Assembly: GCA_003567475.1 (NCBI GenBank)
Contig: PWZL01000030.1
Location: 1-64,000 of the forward strand
From: Gammaproteobacteria bacterium
Lineage (GTDB): Bacteria; Pseudomonadota; Gammaproteobacteria; Steroidobacterales; PWYM01
Length of the DNA: 64,000 nt
Direction of reading: 5' to 3'
Shown: positions 9,687 through 19,110 of the stretch, one piece after another
Layout: each line of letters opens with the position of its first letter
How positions within the stretch are numbered: position 1 is the first letter of the stretch
Notes under the pieces: model-generated
Told to the model about the DNA's origin: nothing
The model's input: the letters and a program-made list of their open reading frames with translations, nothing else
Databases searched by the model: none
Translations under genes and position numbers: made by a program

Positions 9687-10180
9687 ACGGCGTGCGTGTC
9701 CCGCCTGACAGCCTGCCGCTGCGCGACATTCATCTGCCCGGTGAGACGCTGGCGTCGACGGCTGCCCCGGCGTTGACAGGCCTCGTGGCCCTGGGGGTGC
9801 TGGCTGCCTGCCTCGCCCTGGTGCTGCTGGCCTTGCGGCGGCGGCGTGGCAGGCTGGTGCGTGCCGCGCTCGCCCGGGTTGAACGGCAATGGGTCGCGGC
9901 GCCCGGCGATCCGGCCTGGTTGCTCGCGCTCTCGGAGCTGCTGCGGCGTGCGGCGCTCGCGCGCTATCCGCGTGCCGAGGTGGCCGGGCTCACTGGCGAG
10001 CAGTGGCTCGCGTTTCTGGCGCGCCAGGGGGGCGATCCGGCGTTTACGGGGGCGGCCGGGCGCTGGCTGGTCGAGGGCCCCTACCGCGTGCAGGTCACCG
10101 TGCCGCCGGCGGAGGCCACGGCCTTGCTGGCCGCCGCCCGCCGGTGGCTCGAGGCCAGGCCCAGGGGGGCGGCGTGCTGA
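9683..10180 (+). CDS. DUF4381 membrane protein of the Bat operon
   Basis: Product of 165 residues with one membrane segment (about 30-55: LTGLVALGVLAACLALVLLALRRRRGR) and a cytoplasmic domain containing LLALSELLRRAALARYPRAEVAGLTGEQWLAFL, characteristic of DUF4381. The family is found almost only between DUF58 and BatA genes, as here. The short periplasmic N-terminus with LPLRDIHLPG is also typical. Start ATG 9683 overlaps the DUF58 stop (ATGA); the end overlaps the GTG start of BatA by 7 bp. Confidence 0.88.
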   Translation: MNGVRVPPDSLPLRDIHLPGETLASTAAPALTGLVALGVLAACLALVLLALRRRRGRLVRAALARVERQWVAAPGDPAWLLALSELLRRAALARYPRAEVAGLTGEQWLAFLARQGGDPAFTGAAGRWLVEGPYRVQVTVPPAEATALLAAARRWLEARPRGAAC

Positions 10181-11184
10181 CGCTGGCCTGGCCAGTCTGC
10201 CTGCTGCTGCTGCCCCTGCCCTGGTGGCTGCGCCGTCGCCTGTCCCCCTGCCCTGGCGGGGCGGGTGCGGCCCTGCGCCTGCCGGCGGGTCTCACGCTGG
10301 CCGGCACCGCCACCAGCGGGTCGGCGCGCCGGGCCGGCGCGCCGCTGTGGCTGCTCTGGCTGGCGTGGACGCTGCTGCTGCTGGCCGCCGCCCGCCCCCA
10401 GTGGCTTGGCGAGCCGGCCGATCCACCTGCCAGCGGGCGTGACATCCTGCTCGCCATTGATCTGTCCGGCAGCATGGCCGAACGCGATTTCCAGACTGCC
10501 GACGGCTGGCTCGACCGCCTCAGCGCGACCCGGCAAGTGGCCGGCGATTTCATCGAGCGGCGGACCGGCGATCGCATCGGACTCATTCTGTTTGCCAGCG
10601 AGGCCTACCTCCAGGCGCCGCTGACCTTCGACCGCGGGACCGTGAGGCGGCTGCTCGATGAGGCGTTTATCGGGCTTGCCGGCCGCGAGACCGCGATCGG
10701 CGATGCCATCGGGCTTGCGCTGCGGCGGTTCGACGCCGAAGACACCCCCGGAGAGCGGGTCCTCGTGCTGCTCACCGATGGTGTCAACAACACCGGCGAA
10801 CTCCAGCCTGTGGAGGCCGCCGAGCTGGCGGCCCGGCGAGGGGTGCGCATCTACACGATTGGCGTGGGCAGTGAGGGTGGTGTCGGGGGGGTTCCGCCTG
10901 GCGCACTGCCGCGGCGCGCTGCCGATCTCGACGAGCCGGGTCTGATCCGCATCGCCGAGATGACCGGAGGGCATTATTTTCGAGCCACGGACGCCATGGA
11001 ACTGGCCGAGATCTACGGCGAACTCGACCGGCTCGAACCGGTGGTGGCACCGGCCAGCGGGCTGCGCGCCCGCCGCGAACTCTATCCGTGGCCGCTCGCC
11101 GCGGCGCTGATCCTGTTTGCCGGTCTGCTCGCCAGGCGGCATGGCGCGCTGCGCTGGCAGCCCGGGAGGCGGGCCCATGCCTGA
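10174..11184 (+). CDS. batA: BatA-like VWA membrane protein
   Basis: Aerotolerance-type membrane protein, 336 residues. Two N-terminal hydrophobic segments (residues 4-20 and 58-73), then a VWA domain with an intact metal-ion site: DLSGS at about 96-100, the threonine of PLTFDRGT, and the aspartate of LLTDGVNNTG; a last membrane helix near the C-terminus (LAAALILFAGLLARR). VWA domains bind partner proteins through a divalent metal. Length and layout fit BatA. The start GTG 10174 lies within the DUF4381 stop region (7-bp overlap); no ATG is available before the first membrane helix. The stop overlaps the next ATG by 8 bp. Confidence 0.9.
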   Translation: MLTLAWPVCLLLLPLPWWLRRRLSPCPGGAGAALRLPAGLTLAGTATSGSARRAGAPLWLLWLAWTLLLLAAARPQWLGEPADPPASGRDILLAIDLSGSMAERDFQTADGWLDRLSATRQVAGDFIERRTGDRIGLILFASEAYLQAPLTFDRGTVRRLLDEAFIGLAGRETAIGDAIGLALRRFDAEDTPGERVLVLLTDGVNNTGELQPVEAAELAARRGVRIYTIGVGSEGGVGGVPPGALPRRAADLDEPGLIRIAEMTGGHYFRATDAMELAEIYGELDRLEPVVAPASGLRARRELYPWPLAAALILFAGLLARRHGALRWQPGRRAHA

Positions 11185-12895
11185 CTGGGTTCTGCTGCGC
11201 CCGGCCTGGCTGCTCGCCCTGCTGCCCCTCGGGTGGCTGGTCTGGCGCCTCTATCGCGGCGGGACGTCGGCCGGACCGTGGCACGGCTGGATCGATCGGA
11301 GCCTCGTCGGGCACGTGCTGACGGATCCCGCCGCCGCCCGCCGGCCGCGTCTCGCGCTCGCCACGGCACTCGCCGGGCTGGCCGCAGTCACGGCGCTGGC
11401 CGGGCCGGCCTGGGACCGCGCACCCCAGCCGTTGTTTCGCGGTGACTCCGCACTGGTGATCGTCCTCGATCTGTCGCGATCCATGGACGTCCAGGACGTG
11501 GCGCCCAGCCGTCTGGCCCGCGCCCGCCTGAAACTCGCCGACCTGCTGGCCCGTCGTCCGGCCGATCAGGTCGGGCTGGTGGTGTACACGGCCAACGCCT
11601 TCACCGTCTCGCCGCTGACCACCGACACGGCCACGCTCGTGCTCACCCTGCCGGCACTCTCGAGCGAGATCATGCCCAGCCAGGGCAGCCATCCCGCGCT
11701 GGGGCTTCAGAAGGCCGCCGACCTGCTGGCCCAGGCGGGGCTGCGCCGCGGCGAGGTGCTGCTGGTGACGGATACGGCCGGCGGCCCGGACACCCGTGAA
11801 CATGCCGCACGGCTTGCCGCCGAGGGGCTGTCGGTCTCGGTACTCGCCGTGGGCACGCCCGAGGGCGGGCCCATCCCGATGGCGGAGGGCAGTGTGCTCC
11901 GCGATCGCCAGGGTCGCGTTGCGATGCCTTCACTGGATGAGGCGGCATTGCGTCGGCTGGCCGCGGCCGGCGAGGGGCGCTTTGCCCTGCTGAGCCCCGA
12001 CGACAGCGATCTCGATCATCTGCTGGCCCCATTGGAGGGTCGTGCGATGCGCGCGGCTGTCGAGGCCGAGGCGCGTGGCGCCGACTGGCGTGACCGCGGG
12101 CCATGGCTGGTGCTGGCGCTGCTGCCGCTGGCGCTGCTGGCGTTTCGCCGCGGCCTGCTGGCGGCGGTCTGCGTGGTTGCGCTCGCCCCGGCGATGGCCG
12201 TGCTGCCGGGCACCGCCATGGCGCTCGGCAACGGGCCGGCCGAGGCCCTGGCCCGCGAGTGGCAGGCCGTGGAGGCCTATCGGGACGCGCGCTGGTCCGA
12301 GGCGGCCGCGCTGCTCGATGGCCTGGAGGGCGCTCGGGCGCACTACAACCGCGGCAATGCCCTGGCCCGTCTCGGCGACTACCCGGGGGCCCTGGCGGCC
12401 TGGGAACAGGTGCTTGCCGATGAGCCCGAGCACGCGGATGCCGCCTACAACCACGCCTTGGTCTCGGCCCTGATGGCGGCCGCGGCCACGCCCGCTGAGA
12501 CCGACGAGGCGGCCGGGGAGGGCGAGGCGGCCGGGGAGGGCGAGGAGGGCGGTGATGGCGAGGCGGGTGGTGACGCCCCGGCCCGCGAACAGACCGCGGC
12601 AGAGGCCGCTGGCCAGTTTGCGGAGGCTGGGGAGGCGGCTGCTGGCCTGACGCCTGATGAGACGGCGATGGCCGAGTCGCCCGATCCGCGGCAGCCGGCT
12701 GAACCCGCGGTCTCTGCGCCCGGGGACGACCCGCCCGGCGGTCTCGATACGGACCTGCTCGAGCAGCGCCTGGCGCGGGCTGAGGGCGATCCTGCGGAAT
12801 TGCTGCGCCGGCGCTTCGAACTGCTGTACCGGCGCCAGCAGCGTGACCAGGACGGCAACCCGACCTGGCCGGGCGATCTGGCGCAGCCATGGTGA
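11177..12895 (+). CDS. BatB-BatC fusion: VWA domain plus TPR domain
   Basis: Product of 572 residues that joins two proteins often encoded separately. Residues 1-75 hold two membrane helices; then a VWA domain with intact DLSRS (about 98-102); another helix around 310-330, and one around 333-350; then a tetratricopeptide unit (about 383-430: HYNRGNALARLGDYPGALAAW). A disordered acidic stretch follows (about 436-520, rich in Glu, Gly and Ala, partly encoded by an 18-bp tandem repeat), and the tail RRRFELLYRRQQRDQDG matches the C-terminus of BatC-type proteins. TPR and VWA suggest a scaffold at the inner membrane. Start ATG 11177 overlaps batA by 8 bp. Confidence 0.9.
   Translation: MPDWVLLRPAWLLALLPLGWLVWRLYRGGTSAGPWHGWIDRSLVGHVLTDPAAARRPRLALATALAGLAAVTALAGPAWDRAPQPLFRGDSALVIVLDLSRSMDVQDVAPSRLARARLKLADLLARRPADQVGLVVYTANAFTVSPLTTDTATLVLTLPALSSEIMPSQGSHPALGLQKAADLLAQAGLRRGEVLLVTDTAGGPDTREHAARLAAEGLSVSVLAVGTPEGGPIPMAEGSVLRDRQGRVAMPSLDEAALRRLAAAGEGRFALLSPDDSDLDHLLAPLEGRAMRAAVEAEARGADWRDRGPWLVLALLPLALLAFRRGLLAAVCVVALAPAMAVLPGTAMALGNGPAEALAREWQAVEAYRDARWSEAAALLDGLEGARAHYNRGNALARLGDYPGALAAWEQVLADEPEHADAAYNHALVSALMAAAATPAETDEAAGEGEAAGEGEEGGDGEAGGDAPAREQTAAEAAGQFAEAGEAAAGLTPDETAMAESPDPRQPAEPAVSAPGDDPPGGLDTDLLEQRLARAEGDPAELLRRRFELLYRRQQRDQDGNPTWPGDLAQPW
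12506..12541 (+). repeat. 18-bp tandem repeat inside the BatB/C gene
   Basis: The unit GAGGCGGCCGGGGAGGGC occurs twice head to tail (12506-12523 and 12524-12541) and continues as degenerate copies. Each unit encodes six residues (an Ala-Ala-Gly-Glu-Gly-Glu pattern) in the acidic linker. Being a multiple of three, copy-number change would keep the frame. Confidence 0.85.
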
Positions 12896-14682
12896 GCCGG
12901 GCAGACCGCCGTGTGGCCTCGGGGCCCGCCCGACGAGGCGCCCTGATGCTCGCAGTGGGCTCGCTGTTCGGGCTGTGGTCGCTGCTCGCCGCGCCCGTGC
13001 TGGCCGTCACCCCCGCCCCCGTCCCCGCGGTCGCGGCCTGGCTGGAGCGCGACGCCGTGCCGGAAGACGAATCGCTGACGCTGCACCTCAGCATCACCGG
13101 TGACATCGACGAGACGCCTGACTGGTCGGTGCTGCTGCCGGACTTCGAAATCCTGCATCGCGCCCGCCAGACACGGATCCGGGCCGATGGTGAAACGTTC
13201 CGCCAGGAGATCGCGTGGGAACTGGGCCTGATGCCCAGGAGCAGCGCGGTTCGGGAGGTGCCCCCCGTGCCGGTGGGTGCGCTGCGCACGCCGGTGCTGC
13301 CCTTCGAGCGGCTGCCCCCGGGCGACCGTCCCGTCGCCGGGCGGGATGTGGTTGTCGAGGCCAGCGTGGCGGCGCCCGAGACCTGGGTGCTGGCGGAGCT
13401 GGTCTATACCACGCGCCTGTATCTGGCGGTCGGCGCGCGCGGGACACGCCTGTCCGAGCCCCGGGTGATTGAGGGCGAGGCCACCCTCCGGCGGCTTGGG
13501 GAGCCTCGCCAGTACCAGCTGCGCCGCGAGGGACGACACTACCTGGTGTGGGAGCAGCACCACGCGCTCGTGCCGCAGCGCAGCGGCACGCTGGTGATCG
13601 ATGCCGTGGCGCTTGACGCTGAACTCTCCGCGCCGGGGCAGCGGTCCCGGCGGGTGCGGGTGCAGTCCGACCCGGTGACCGTCGAGGTGCATCCGCCGCC
13701 CCCGCGCCCGACCGGGCTGCCGGCGGGTCCCTGGCTGCCGGCGGCCGAATTCGCGCTGCGTCTGGAGGCGCCGCCGGGCCCACTGCGCGCTGGTGAGCCG
13801 GTGACCCTGGAGCTCGTGGCGACGGCGCTGGGGGCATCGCCGGGGGCGCTGGCCCTGCCGCTGCCAGAATCGACGGATCCCGGGCTGAGACTGTATCCCG
13901 AGCGGCCGCGGCTCGACGCGACCGTCGATGCCTCGGGGATGAGCAGGCTCCGGCAGGTCCAGCCGATCGTGCTGCTGGCAACGGCCGAGGGCCGGTATCC
14001 GAGCCTGGAAATGCGGGTGCCCTGGTTCGATACGGGCACTGGCCGCTGGGCGGTGGCCGAAGCCCGGCTGCCAGCCCTGGAGGTCGGGCCGGCGCCGGGG
14101 GCACGGGCTGAGGGCGTGGGCGGGTCGGCGGTGGTCGTGGACAGTGGCGGCCTGCCGGCGGCCGTGATCGAGGGTCAGGTGCCTGGGGCGCCCGCGGGCG
14201 CCGCAGCGGGCCGGCGTGAAATCGATCCATGGCGGCTGGCAGCCCTGGTGCTCGGGCTGGGCTGGGCGCTGACGCTGGCATGGACCTGGACCTCGGCCCG
14301 CGCCGCCCAACGGCGGCGCCGGGCGCGGGCCGCCGATCGGCGCGTTGCGACTCCACCGGCCCGGGCTGTCCTGAAGCGCCTGGCGCGGGCCGCCCGGCAG
14401 GATGACCCGGCGGCGGCGCGTGAGGCGCTGCTCGCGTGGGGGGAGCAGCAGTGGCCGCAGGCACCGCCGCGCGCCATCGGCGAGCTGGCCGCTCGCCTGC
14501 CGGCCGAGCTTGCCGGGCCCGTCCATGGGGTGTCGCGGGCGCTGTACGCCGACCAGGCCGGCCCTTGGCAGGGACGCGATCTGGCCACGATCGTCGATGA
14601 TCTGCAGCGGTTGCCCCGCGCAGCGGGGTCGCTTGACCGCCAGTCCGCCCTGCCACCCCTCTGGCCGCGCTCCAGCACCTGA
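12889..14682 (+). CDS. batD: BatD-like membrane protein
   Basis: Product of 597 residues ending the Bat operon. Signal peptide/first helix at about residues 18-40 (LMLAVGSLFGLWSLLAAPVLAV), then a long periplasmic region of beta-sandwich repeats: AWLERDAVPEDESLTLHLSITG and DWSVLLPDFEILHRARQTRIR are typical of BatD, and RAGEPVTLELVATALGASP of its second module. One membrane helix lies near 450-465, then a basic, alanine-rich cytoplasmic tail. BatD is thought to act with BatA/B in oxidative or envelope stress tolerance. ATG 12889 overlaps the previous stop by 7 bp. No T-rich terminator follows; a small CCCGG-CGTA-CCGGG stem lies near 14711. Confidence 0.85.
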   Translation: MVSRADRRVASGPARRGALMLAVGSLFGLWSLLAAPVLAVTPAPVPAVAAWLERDAVPEDESLTLHLSITGDIDETPDWSVLLPDFEILHRARQTRIRADGETFRQEIAWELGLMPRSSAVREVPPVPVGALRTPVLPFERLPPGDRPVAGRDVVVEASVAAPETWVLAELVYTTRLYLAVGARGTRLSEPRVIEGEATLRRLGEPRQYQLRREGRHYLVWEQHHALVPQRSGTLVIDAVALDAELSAPGQRSRRVRVQSDPVTVEVHPPPPRPTGLPAGPWLPAAEFALRLEAPPGPLRAGEPVTLELVATALGASPGALALPLPESTDPGLRLYPERPRLDATVDASGMSRLRQVQPIVLLATAEGRYPSLEMRVPWFDTGTGRWAVAEARLPALEVGPAPGARAEGVGGSAVVVDSGGLPAAVIEGQVPGAPAGAAAGRREIDPWRLAALVLGLGWALTLAWTWTSARAAQRRRRARAADRRVATPPARAVLKRLARAARQDDPAAAREALLAWGEQQWPQAPPRAIGELAARLPAELAGPVHGVSRALYADQAGPWQGRDLATIVDDLQRLPRAAGSLDRQSALPPLWPRSST

Positions 14683-14821
14683 ACACCGATCAGCGAATCT
14701 GCGAGCCGAGTCCCGGCGTACCGGGAGAGCGAACCCGGAAAATGATCGTGTTCTGGCTGTCACCGCGGGCGAAATCGCGCGAATCAGCGCGCGCGGCGAA
14801 CCGGTGGCGGCGGAACCGCTT

Positions 14822-14827
14822 TATACT
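14822..14827 (+). promoter_or_regulatory. Candidate -10 for the RND efflux operon
   Basis: TATACT 53 bp upstream of the adaptor start codon, within the 198-bp gap after batD. No matching -35 at 17 bp (AACCGG), so an activator may be needed. No palindromic TetR- or MarR-type operator of good quality was seen here and no regulator gene is adjacent. Confidence 0.35.
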
Positions 14828-14880
14828 ATTCTGTCAAGTGTTGGCCGCAGGTCCCGCCCAGGGGCTCGAGAGAACGGATA

Positions 14881-15984
14881 ATGAAAACGAACAGGGGCAA
14901 CATCCTGTTGCGGGTGGTCGCGGGCCTTGGCCTGATCGCCATGGCCGTGGCGTTCAGTCTGTGGCTGAACCGCGAGCAGGACATGCCGGGTTCGCCCGGT
15001 CCCCGCGGCGGCGCGCCGACGGTGATCACCGAGCCGGTGCGGGTCCAGGTGATGGCGCGCGAGATCGAGGCGCTCGGCACCTCCAGCGCCAGCGAATCGG
15101 TCACCATTGCCTCACGGGTCAGCGGCCGGATCGAACGCATCAATTTCCGCGAAGGCGAGCCGGTGGCGCGTGGCCAGGTGCTGATCGAACTCGAGGCCAA
15201 TGAGCAGCGGGCGGCCCTGGCTGAAGCCGAAGCCAACCTGGTGGAAAGCCGCAACCAGCTGCGCCGTGCCACCTCACTGTTCGACCAGCGGGTGATTTCG
15301 CAGTCGCAGATCGATGAACTCGAGTCCCGCGTGCGCGCAGACGAGGCCCGTGTGGCCGCCGCGGAGGCCCGGCTGGCCGACTTCCTCATCCGTGCCCCGT
15401 TCGACGGCCGTGTCGGCCTCAGGCGAGTCAGCGTCGGTGCGCTGGTCGGTCCCAGTGACACCATCACGACGCTGGACGACACGCGGGTGATCAAGGTGGA
15501 CTTTTCGGTGCCGGAGACTTTCCTCGCGGATGTCGAGGTGGGTCTGGACATCACGGCCGAAAGTGTCGCCTTTCCCGAGCGGCCGTTCCGGGGCACGGTC
15601 GAAAGCATCGACAGTCGTATCGATCCGATCACCCGCTCGGTGACCGTGCGCGCGGCGGTACCGAATCCGGATGGGCAACTGCGCCCGGGCATGTTCTTCA
15701 GCGTGCAGCTTTCGCAGCTGGAGCGCCAGGCCACACTCATTCCCGAAGCCGCCCTGGTGCCGGTACAGAACCGCCAGTTCGTGTTCGTGATCCGGGACGG
15801 TGTCGCCGAGCGCCGTGAGGTCATCACCGGCCGGCGACGCCCGGGTATCGTCGAGGTGGTCCAGGGCCTCGACGCCGGGGAGACTGTCGTGGTCGAAGGC
15901 GTTCAGAAAGTCCGCCCCGGTTCGCCGGTCCGGGCCCTCGCCGCCACCTCCCTGCCCGATGATGGCGAGACCATGACGCCGTGA
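14881..15984 (+). CDS. RND efflux periplasmic adaptor subunit
   Basis: Membrane-fusion protein linking an inner-membrane RND pump to an outer-membrane channel; 367 residues. An N-terminal membrane anchor (about 9-28) is followed by the first lipoyl half (IASRVSGRIERINFREGEPVARGQ), an alpha-helical hairpin (about 100-165, ANLVESRNQLRRATSLFDQRVIS), the second lipoyl half (FLIRAPFDGRVGLRRV), a beta-barrel domain (VIKVDFSVPETFLADV) and a membrane-proximal domain (VPVQNRQFVFVIRDGVAERREV). No lipobox. The stop overlaps the GTG of the pump gene (GTGA), so they are co-translated. No TolC-type outer-membrane gene is adjacent; a distant one is presumably used. Confidence 0.93.
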   Translation: MKTNRGNILLRVVAGLGLIAMAVAFSLWLNREQDMPGSPGPRGGAPTVITEPVRVQVMAREIEALGTSSASESVTIASRVSGRIERINFREGEPVARGQVLIELEANEQRAALAEAEANLVESRNQLRRATSLFDQRVISQSQIDELESRVRADEARVAAAEARLADFLIRAPFDGRVGLRRVSVGALVGPSDTITTLDDTRVIKVDFSVPETFLADVEVGLDITAESVAFPERPFRGTVESIDSRIDPITRSVTVRAAVPNPDGQLRPGMFFSVQLSQLERQATLIPEAALVPVQNRQFVFVIRDGVAERREVITGRRRPGIVEVVQGLDAGETVVVEGVQKVRPGSPVRALAATSLPDDGETMTP

Positions 15985-18900
15985 TCATCTCGGAGGTCTC
16001 CATCAAGCGGCCGGTGTTCGCCACGGTGATCAGCCTGCTGCTGGTCATCCTCGGCGTCATGTCCTACGACCGGCTGCCGGTGAGGGAGTACCCCGATATC
16101 GATCCCCCGATCGTCTCGATCAGCACCGATTACCGTGGCGCTTCGGCCGATATCATCGAGACCCGTGTCACACAGGTTCTGGAAGACGCCGTGGCCGGCG
16201 TCGATGGTGTGCGCAGGATCACCTCGACCAGCCGCGACGAGCGCTCCAGCATCACCATCGAGTTCAACCTCACGCGTGATGTCGACGCCGCCACCAACGA
16301 CGTCCGCGATCGCATCGGGCGGGTGGTCGGGCGTCTGCCGGACGAAGCCGAGCAGCCGCGCATCGCCAAGCAGGACAGCGATGCCGATCCGGTGATGTGG
16401 CTGAATCTCTCCAGCGACCGCATGAGTGTGCTCGAGCTCACCGACTATGCCGAGCGGGTACTCATCGACCGCTTCTCGGTCGTCGACGGTGTCGCACAGA
16501 TCAACCTCGGCGGGGCGCGACGCTTCGCCATGCGGCTGTGGCTGGACCGGCGTGCGCTCGCGGCCCGCGGCCTCACTGTCGAGGATATCGAGCAGGCGCT
16601 GCGCCAGGAGAACGTGGAGCTGCCGGCCGGACGGCTCGAGTCGCTGGAGCGCGAGTTCACCCTGCGCACGCAGACCGGCCTCCAGACCGAACAGGACTTT
16701 CGCGCGCTGGTGGTGGGTCGGGGGGCAGACGGCTTCCTGGTGCGGCTCGGCGAAGTGGCCGATGTCATGCTGGACGCGGAGAACTTCCGCAGCACTTCGC
16801 GCAGCAACGGCGTGGCCGGCATCAGCATGGGCATTGTCCAGCAGTCCAAGGCCAACACCGTGGAGATCTCGGCACGGGTGCGCGAGGTCATCGAACAGAT
16901 CCGGCCCAGCCTGCCCGAGGGGATGTTGATCGACGTCAACAACGACCGCGCGATCTTCATCAACGAATCCCGTAAGGAAGTCTTCAAGGCGATCTTCTTC
17001 GCACTCGGGCTGGTGCTCGTCGTCATTTACCTGTTTCTCGGCAATCTGCGCGCCCTGGCGGTGCCGGCAGCGGTCATCCCGGTCTCGCTGATCGCCACGT
17101 TCACGGTGCTGTATGCCTTGGGCTTTTCGATCAACGTGTTGACGCTGCTCGGTCTGGTATTGGCCATCGGGCTGGTGGTCGACGACACCATCGTGGTGCT
17201 CGAGAACATCTATCGGCGGATCGAGGCCGGTCAGCAACCGCTGCTCGCGGCCCTCGATGGCAGCCGGGAGATTGGTTTTGCCGTGATCGCCACCACGCTC
17301 GTGCTGGTGTCGGTATTCGTCCCGCTGTCGTTCATGGAAGGCAACATCGGCCGACTGTTCGGCGAGTTCGGTATCGCCCTCGCCGCCGCGGTGATCTTCT
17401 CGAGCCTGGTGGCGCTGACGCTCGTGCCGATGCTGTGCTCCAAGCTGTTCACCGATGCCCGCAGTCGGGGCGGGTTCACGCACCTGGTCGACAGGGGCTT
17501 CCGGCGCATGAGTGAGGCCTACAAGCGACTGCTGCGACGGGTGGTGCTGGCACCCTGGGTTGTCGCCGCCGGCGGCCTTGCCACGGCGATCGTCGCCGGG
17601 GGCCTGCTCGCGGCCCTGCCCTCCGAGTACGCCCCTGACGAAGATCGCGGGGTGATCGTGCTGCGGCTGGAAGCGCCCGAGGGCGCGAGTTTCGAATATA
17701 CGGACAACTACACCCGGCGCATGGAAGAGGTGGTCATGCGCTACATCGAGACCGGTGAGGTGCGGCGGATGCTCGCGCGCGTGCCGGCCGGCTGGGCAGG
17801 CACGGGGGAGGTCAACAATTCTTTCGCCTGGCTGATGCTTCAGCACTGGAACGAGCGCGAGCGGGGCGTGGCGGAGATTGCCGACGAGATGGCCGCGGAA
17901 CTCGCCGACCTTCCGGGGGTGATGATCCGGGTGTTCCGACCGCGCAGTCTCGGTATCCGTGGCAATGTCCGTCCCCTGAGTTTCGTGCTCAGTGGCGGCA
18001 ACTACGATGAGATTGCGCAGTGGCGGGACCTCGTCTTCGAACGGATCCAGAACAATCCCGGCATTATCGGCCCGACTTCGGACTACGACGAGACCAAGCC
18101 CCAGATCAGCGTCATGGTCGATCGCAACCGCGCCGCGGATCTCGGCGTTTCGCTGTCGGCCGTGGGGCGCACCCTCGAGACCGCACTCGGCTCGCGCGTG
18201 GTCACCACGTTCACTCGCGAGGGTCAGGAGTACAACGTCATTCTTCAGGCGCGTGAGGAAGACCGCGCATCGCCTACCGACCTCTACAACCTCTACGTAC
18301 GCTCCTCGCGCAGCGGTGAACTCGTGCCGCTGGCCAACCTGGTGCGAACCGAGGAGCGTGCCGGCGCCTCGCGCCTGAACCGGGTCGATCGCCTGCGTTC
18401 GATCTCAGTGAACGCAGGTCTGGCCGACGGCTACGCGCTGGGCGATGCCATCGCCTTCATCGAAAGCGTGGTGGCCGAAGAGCTGCCGCCCTCCGCGCTG
18501 CTGTCCTGGAGTGGCGTGTCGCTGGAGTTCAAGGAGAGCGGACAGTCGCTGTACTTTACCTTCGTGCTGGCGCTGCTGATCGTGTTCCTGGTGCTCGCGG
18601 CGCAGTTCGAAAGCTTCCGCCACCCGATGATCATCATGACCACCGTACCGCTGGCGCTGACCGGTGGGCTGCTGGGCTTGTGGCTGGTCGGCGGCTCCCT
18701 CAATGTGTTCTCCCAGATCGGGGCCGTCATTCTGGTCGGCCTGGCGGCCAAGAATGGCGTGCTGATCGTCGAGTTCGCCAACCAGTTGCGCGATCGGGGC
18801 ATGGCGTTCATCGATGCGATCGTCGAGGCCTCGGCGGTCCGTCTTCGCCCGGTCCTCATGACCAGCATGTGCACCGCCTTCGGGGCGGTGCCGTTGATCC

Positions 18901-19100
18901 TCGCTACCGGCGCCGGGACCGAGACCCGTCAGCCTCTCGGCGTGGTCATTTTCTCAGGGGTGTTGTTGTCCATGGTGCTGACGCTGTTTGTCGTGCCGGC
19001 GTTCTATGCGCTGTTCGCGCGCAACACCAAGACCCCTGACCACGTCAGCCGCAAGATCCGCGCCCTCCAGGAGGGCATGCAACCGAGCGGGCAGGCCTGA
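15981..19100 (+). CDS. RND efflux transporter, HAE1/AcrB type
   Basis: Inner-membrane proton-driven multidrug exporter of 1039 residues, the normal size. Seen: first helix and porter start VSIKRPVFATVISLLLVILGV and REYPDIDPPIVSISTDY (motif typical of MexF/AcrB relatives), the proton-relay acidic pair in TM4 (GLVVDDTIVVLENIYRR), TM segments around 335-540 and 860-1020, and the C-terminal repeat VGLAAKNGVLIVEFANQLRDRG. Two large periplasmic loops are present. The start is GTG 15981, overlapping the adaptor stop. Substrate is unknown; sequence style resembles the MexI/MexF-like subgroup that works with an unlipidated adaptor. The EamA transporter gene begins 10 bp downstream. Confidence 0.95.
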   Translation: MIISEVSIKRPVFATVISLLLVILGVMSYDRLPVREYPDIDPPIVSISTDYRGASADIIETRVTQVLEDAVAGVDGVRRITSTSRDERSSITIEFNLTRDVDAATNDVRDRIGRVVGRLPDEAEQPRIAKQDSDADPVMWLNLSSDRMSVLELTDYAERVLIDRFSVVDGVAQINLGGARRFAMRLWLDRRALAARGLTVEDIEQALRQENVELPAGRLESLEREFTLRTQTGLQTEQDFRALVVGRGADGFLVRLGEVADVMLDAENFRSTSRSNGVAGISMGIVQQSKANTVEISARVREVIEQIRPSLPEGMLIDVNNDRAIFINESRKEVFKAIFFALGLVLVVIYLFLGNLRALAVPAAVIPVSLIATFTVLYALGFSINVLTLLGLVLAIGLVVDDTIVVLENIYRRIEAGQQPLLAALDGSREIGFAVIATTLVLVSVFVPLSFMEGNIGRLFGEFGIALAAAVIFSSLVALTLVPMLCSKLFTDARSRGGFTHLVDRGFRRMSEAYKRLLRRVVLAPWVVAAGGLATAIVAGGLLAALPSEYAPDEDRGVIVLRLEAPEGASFEYTDNYTRRMEEVVMRYIETGEVRRMLARVPAGWAGTGEVNNSFAWLMLQHWNERERGVAEIADEMAAELADLPGVMIRVFRPRSLGIRGNVRPLSFVLSGGNYDEIAQWRDLVFERIQNNPGIIGPTSDYDETKPQISVMVDRNRAADLGVSLSAVGRTLETALGSRVVTTFTREGQEYNVILQAREEDRASPTDLYNLYVRSSRSGELVPLANLVRTEERAGASRLNRVDRLRSISVNAGLADGYALGDAIAFIESVVAEELPPSALLSWSGVSLEFKESGQSLYFTFVLALLIVFLVLAAQFESFRHPMIIMTTVPLALTGGLLGLWLVGGSLNVFSQIGAVILVGLAAKNGVLIVEFANQLRDRGMAFIDAIVEASAVRLRPVLMTSMCTAFGAVPLILATGAGTETRQPLGVVIFSGVLLSMVLTLFVVPAFYALFARNTKTPDHVSRKIRALQEGMQPSGQA

Positions 19101-19110
19101 TGCCGGTCCT

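Noticed and set aside
12506-12541. CRISPR repeats
   Set aside because: Units are adjacent with no spacers and are part of a coding frame.
15903-17846. 647-residue minus-strand frame opposite the RND pump
   Set aside because: Antisense shadow of an unmistakable transporter gene; His/Asp/Gly-rich without structure.
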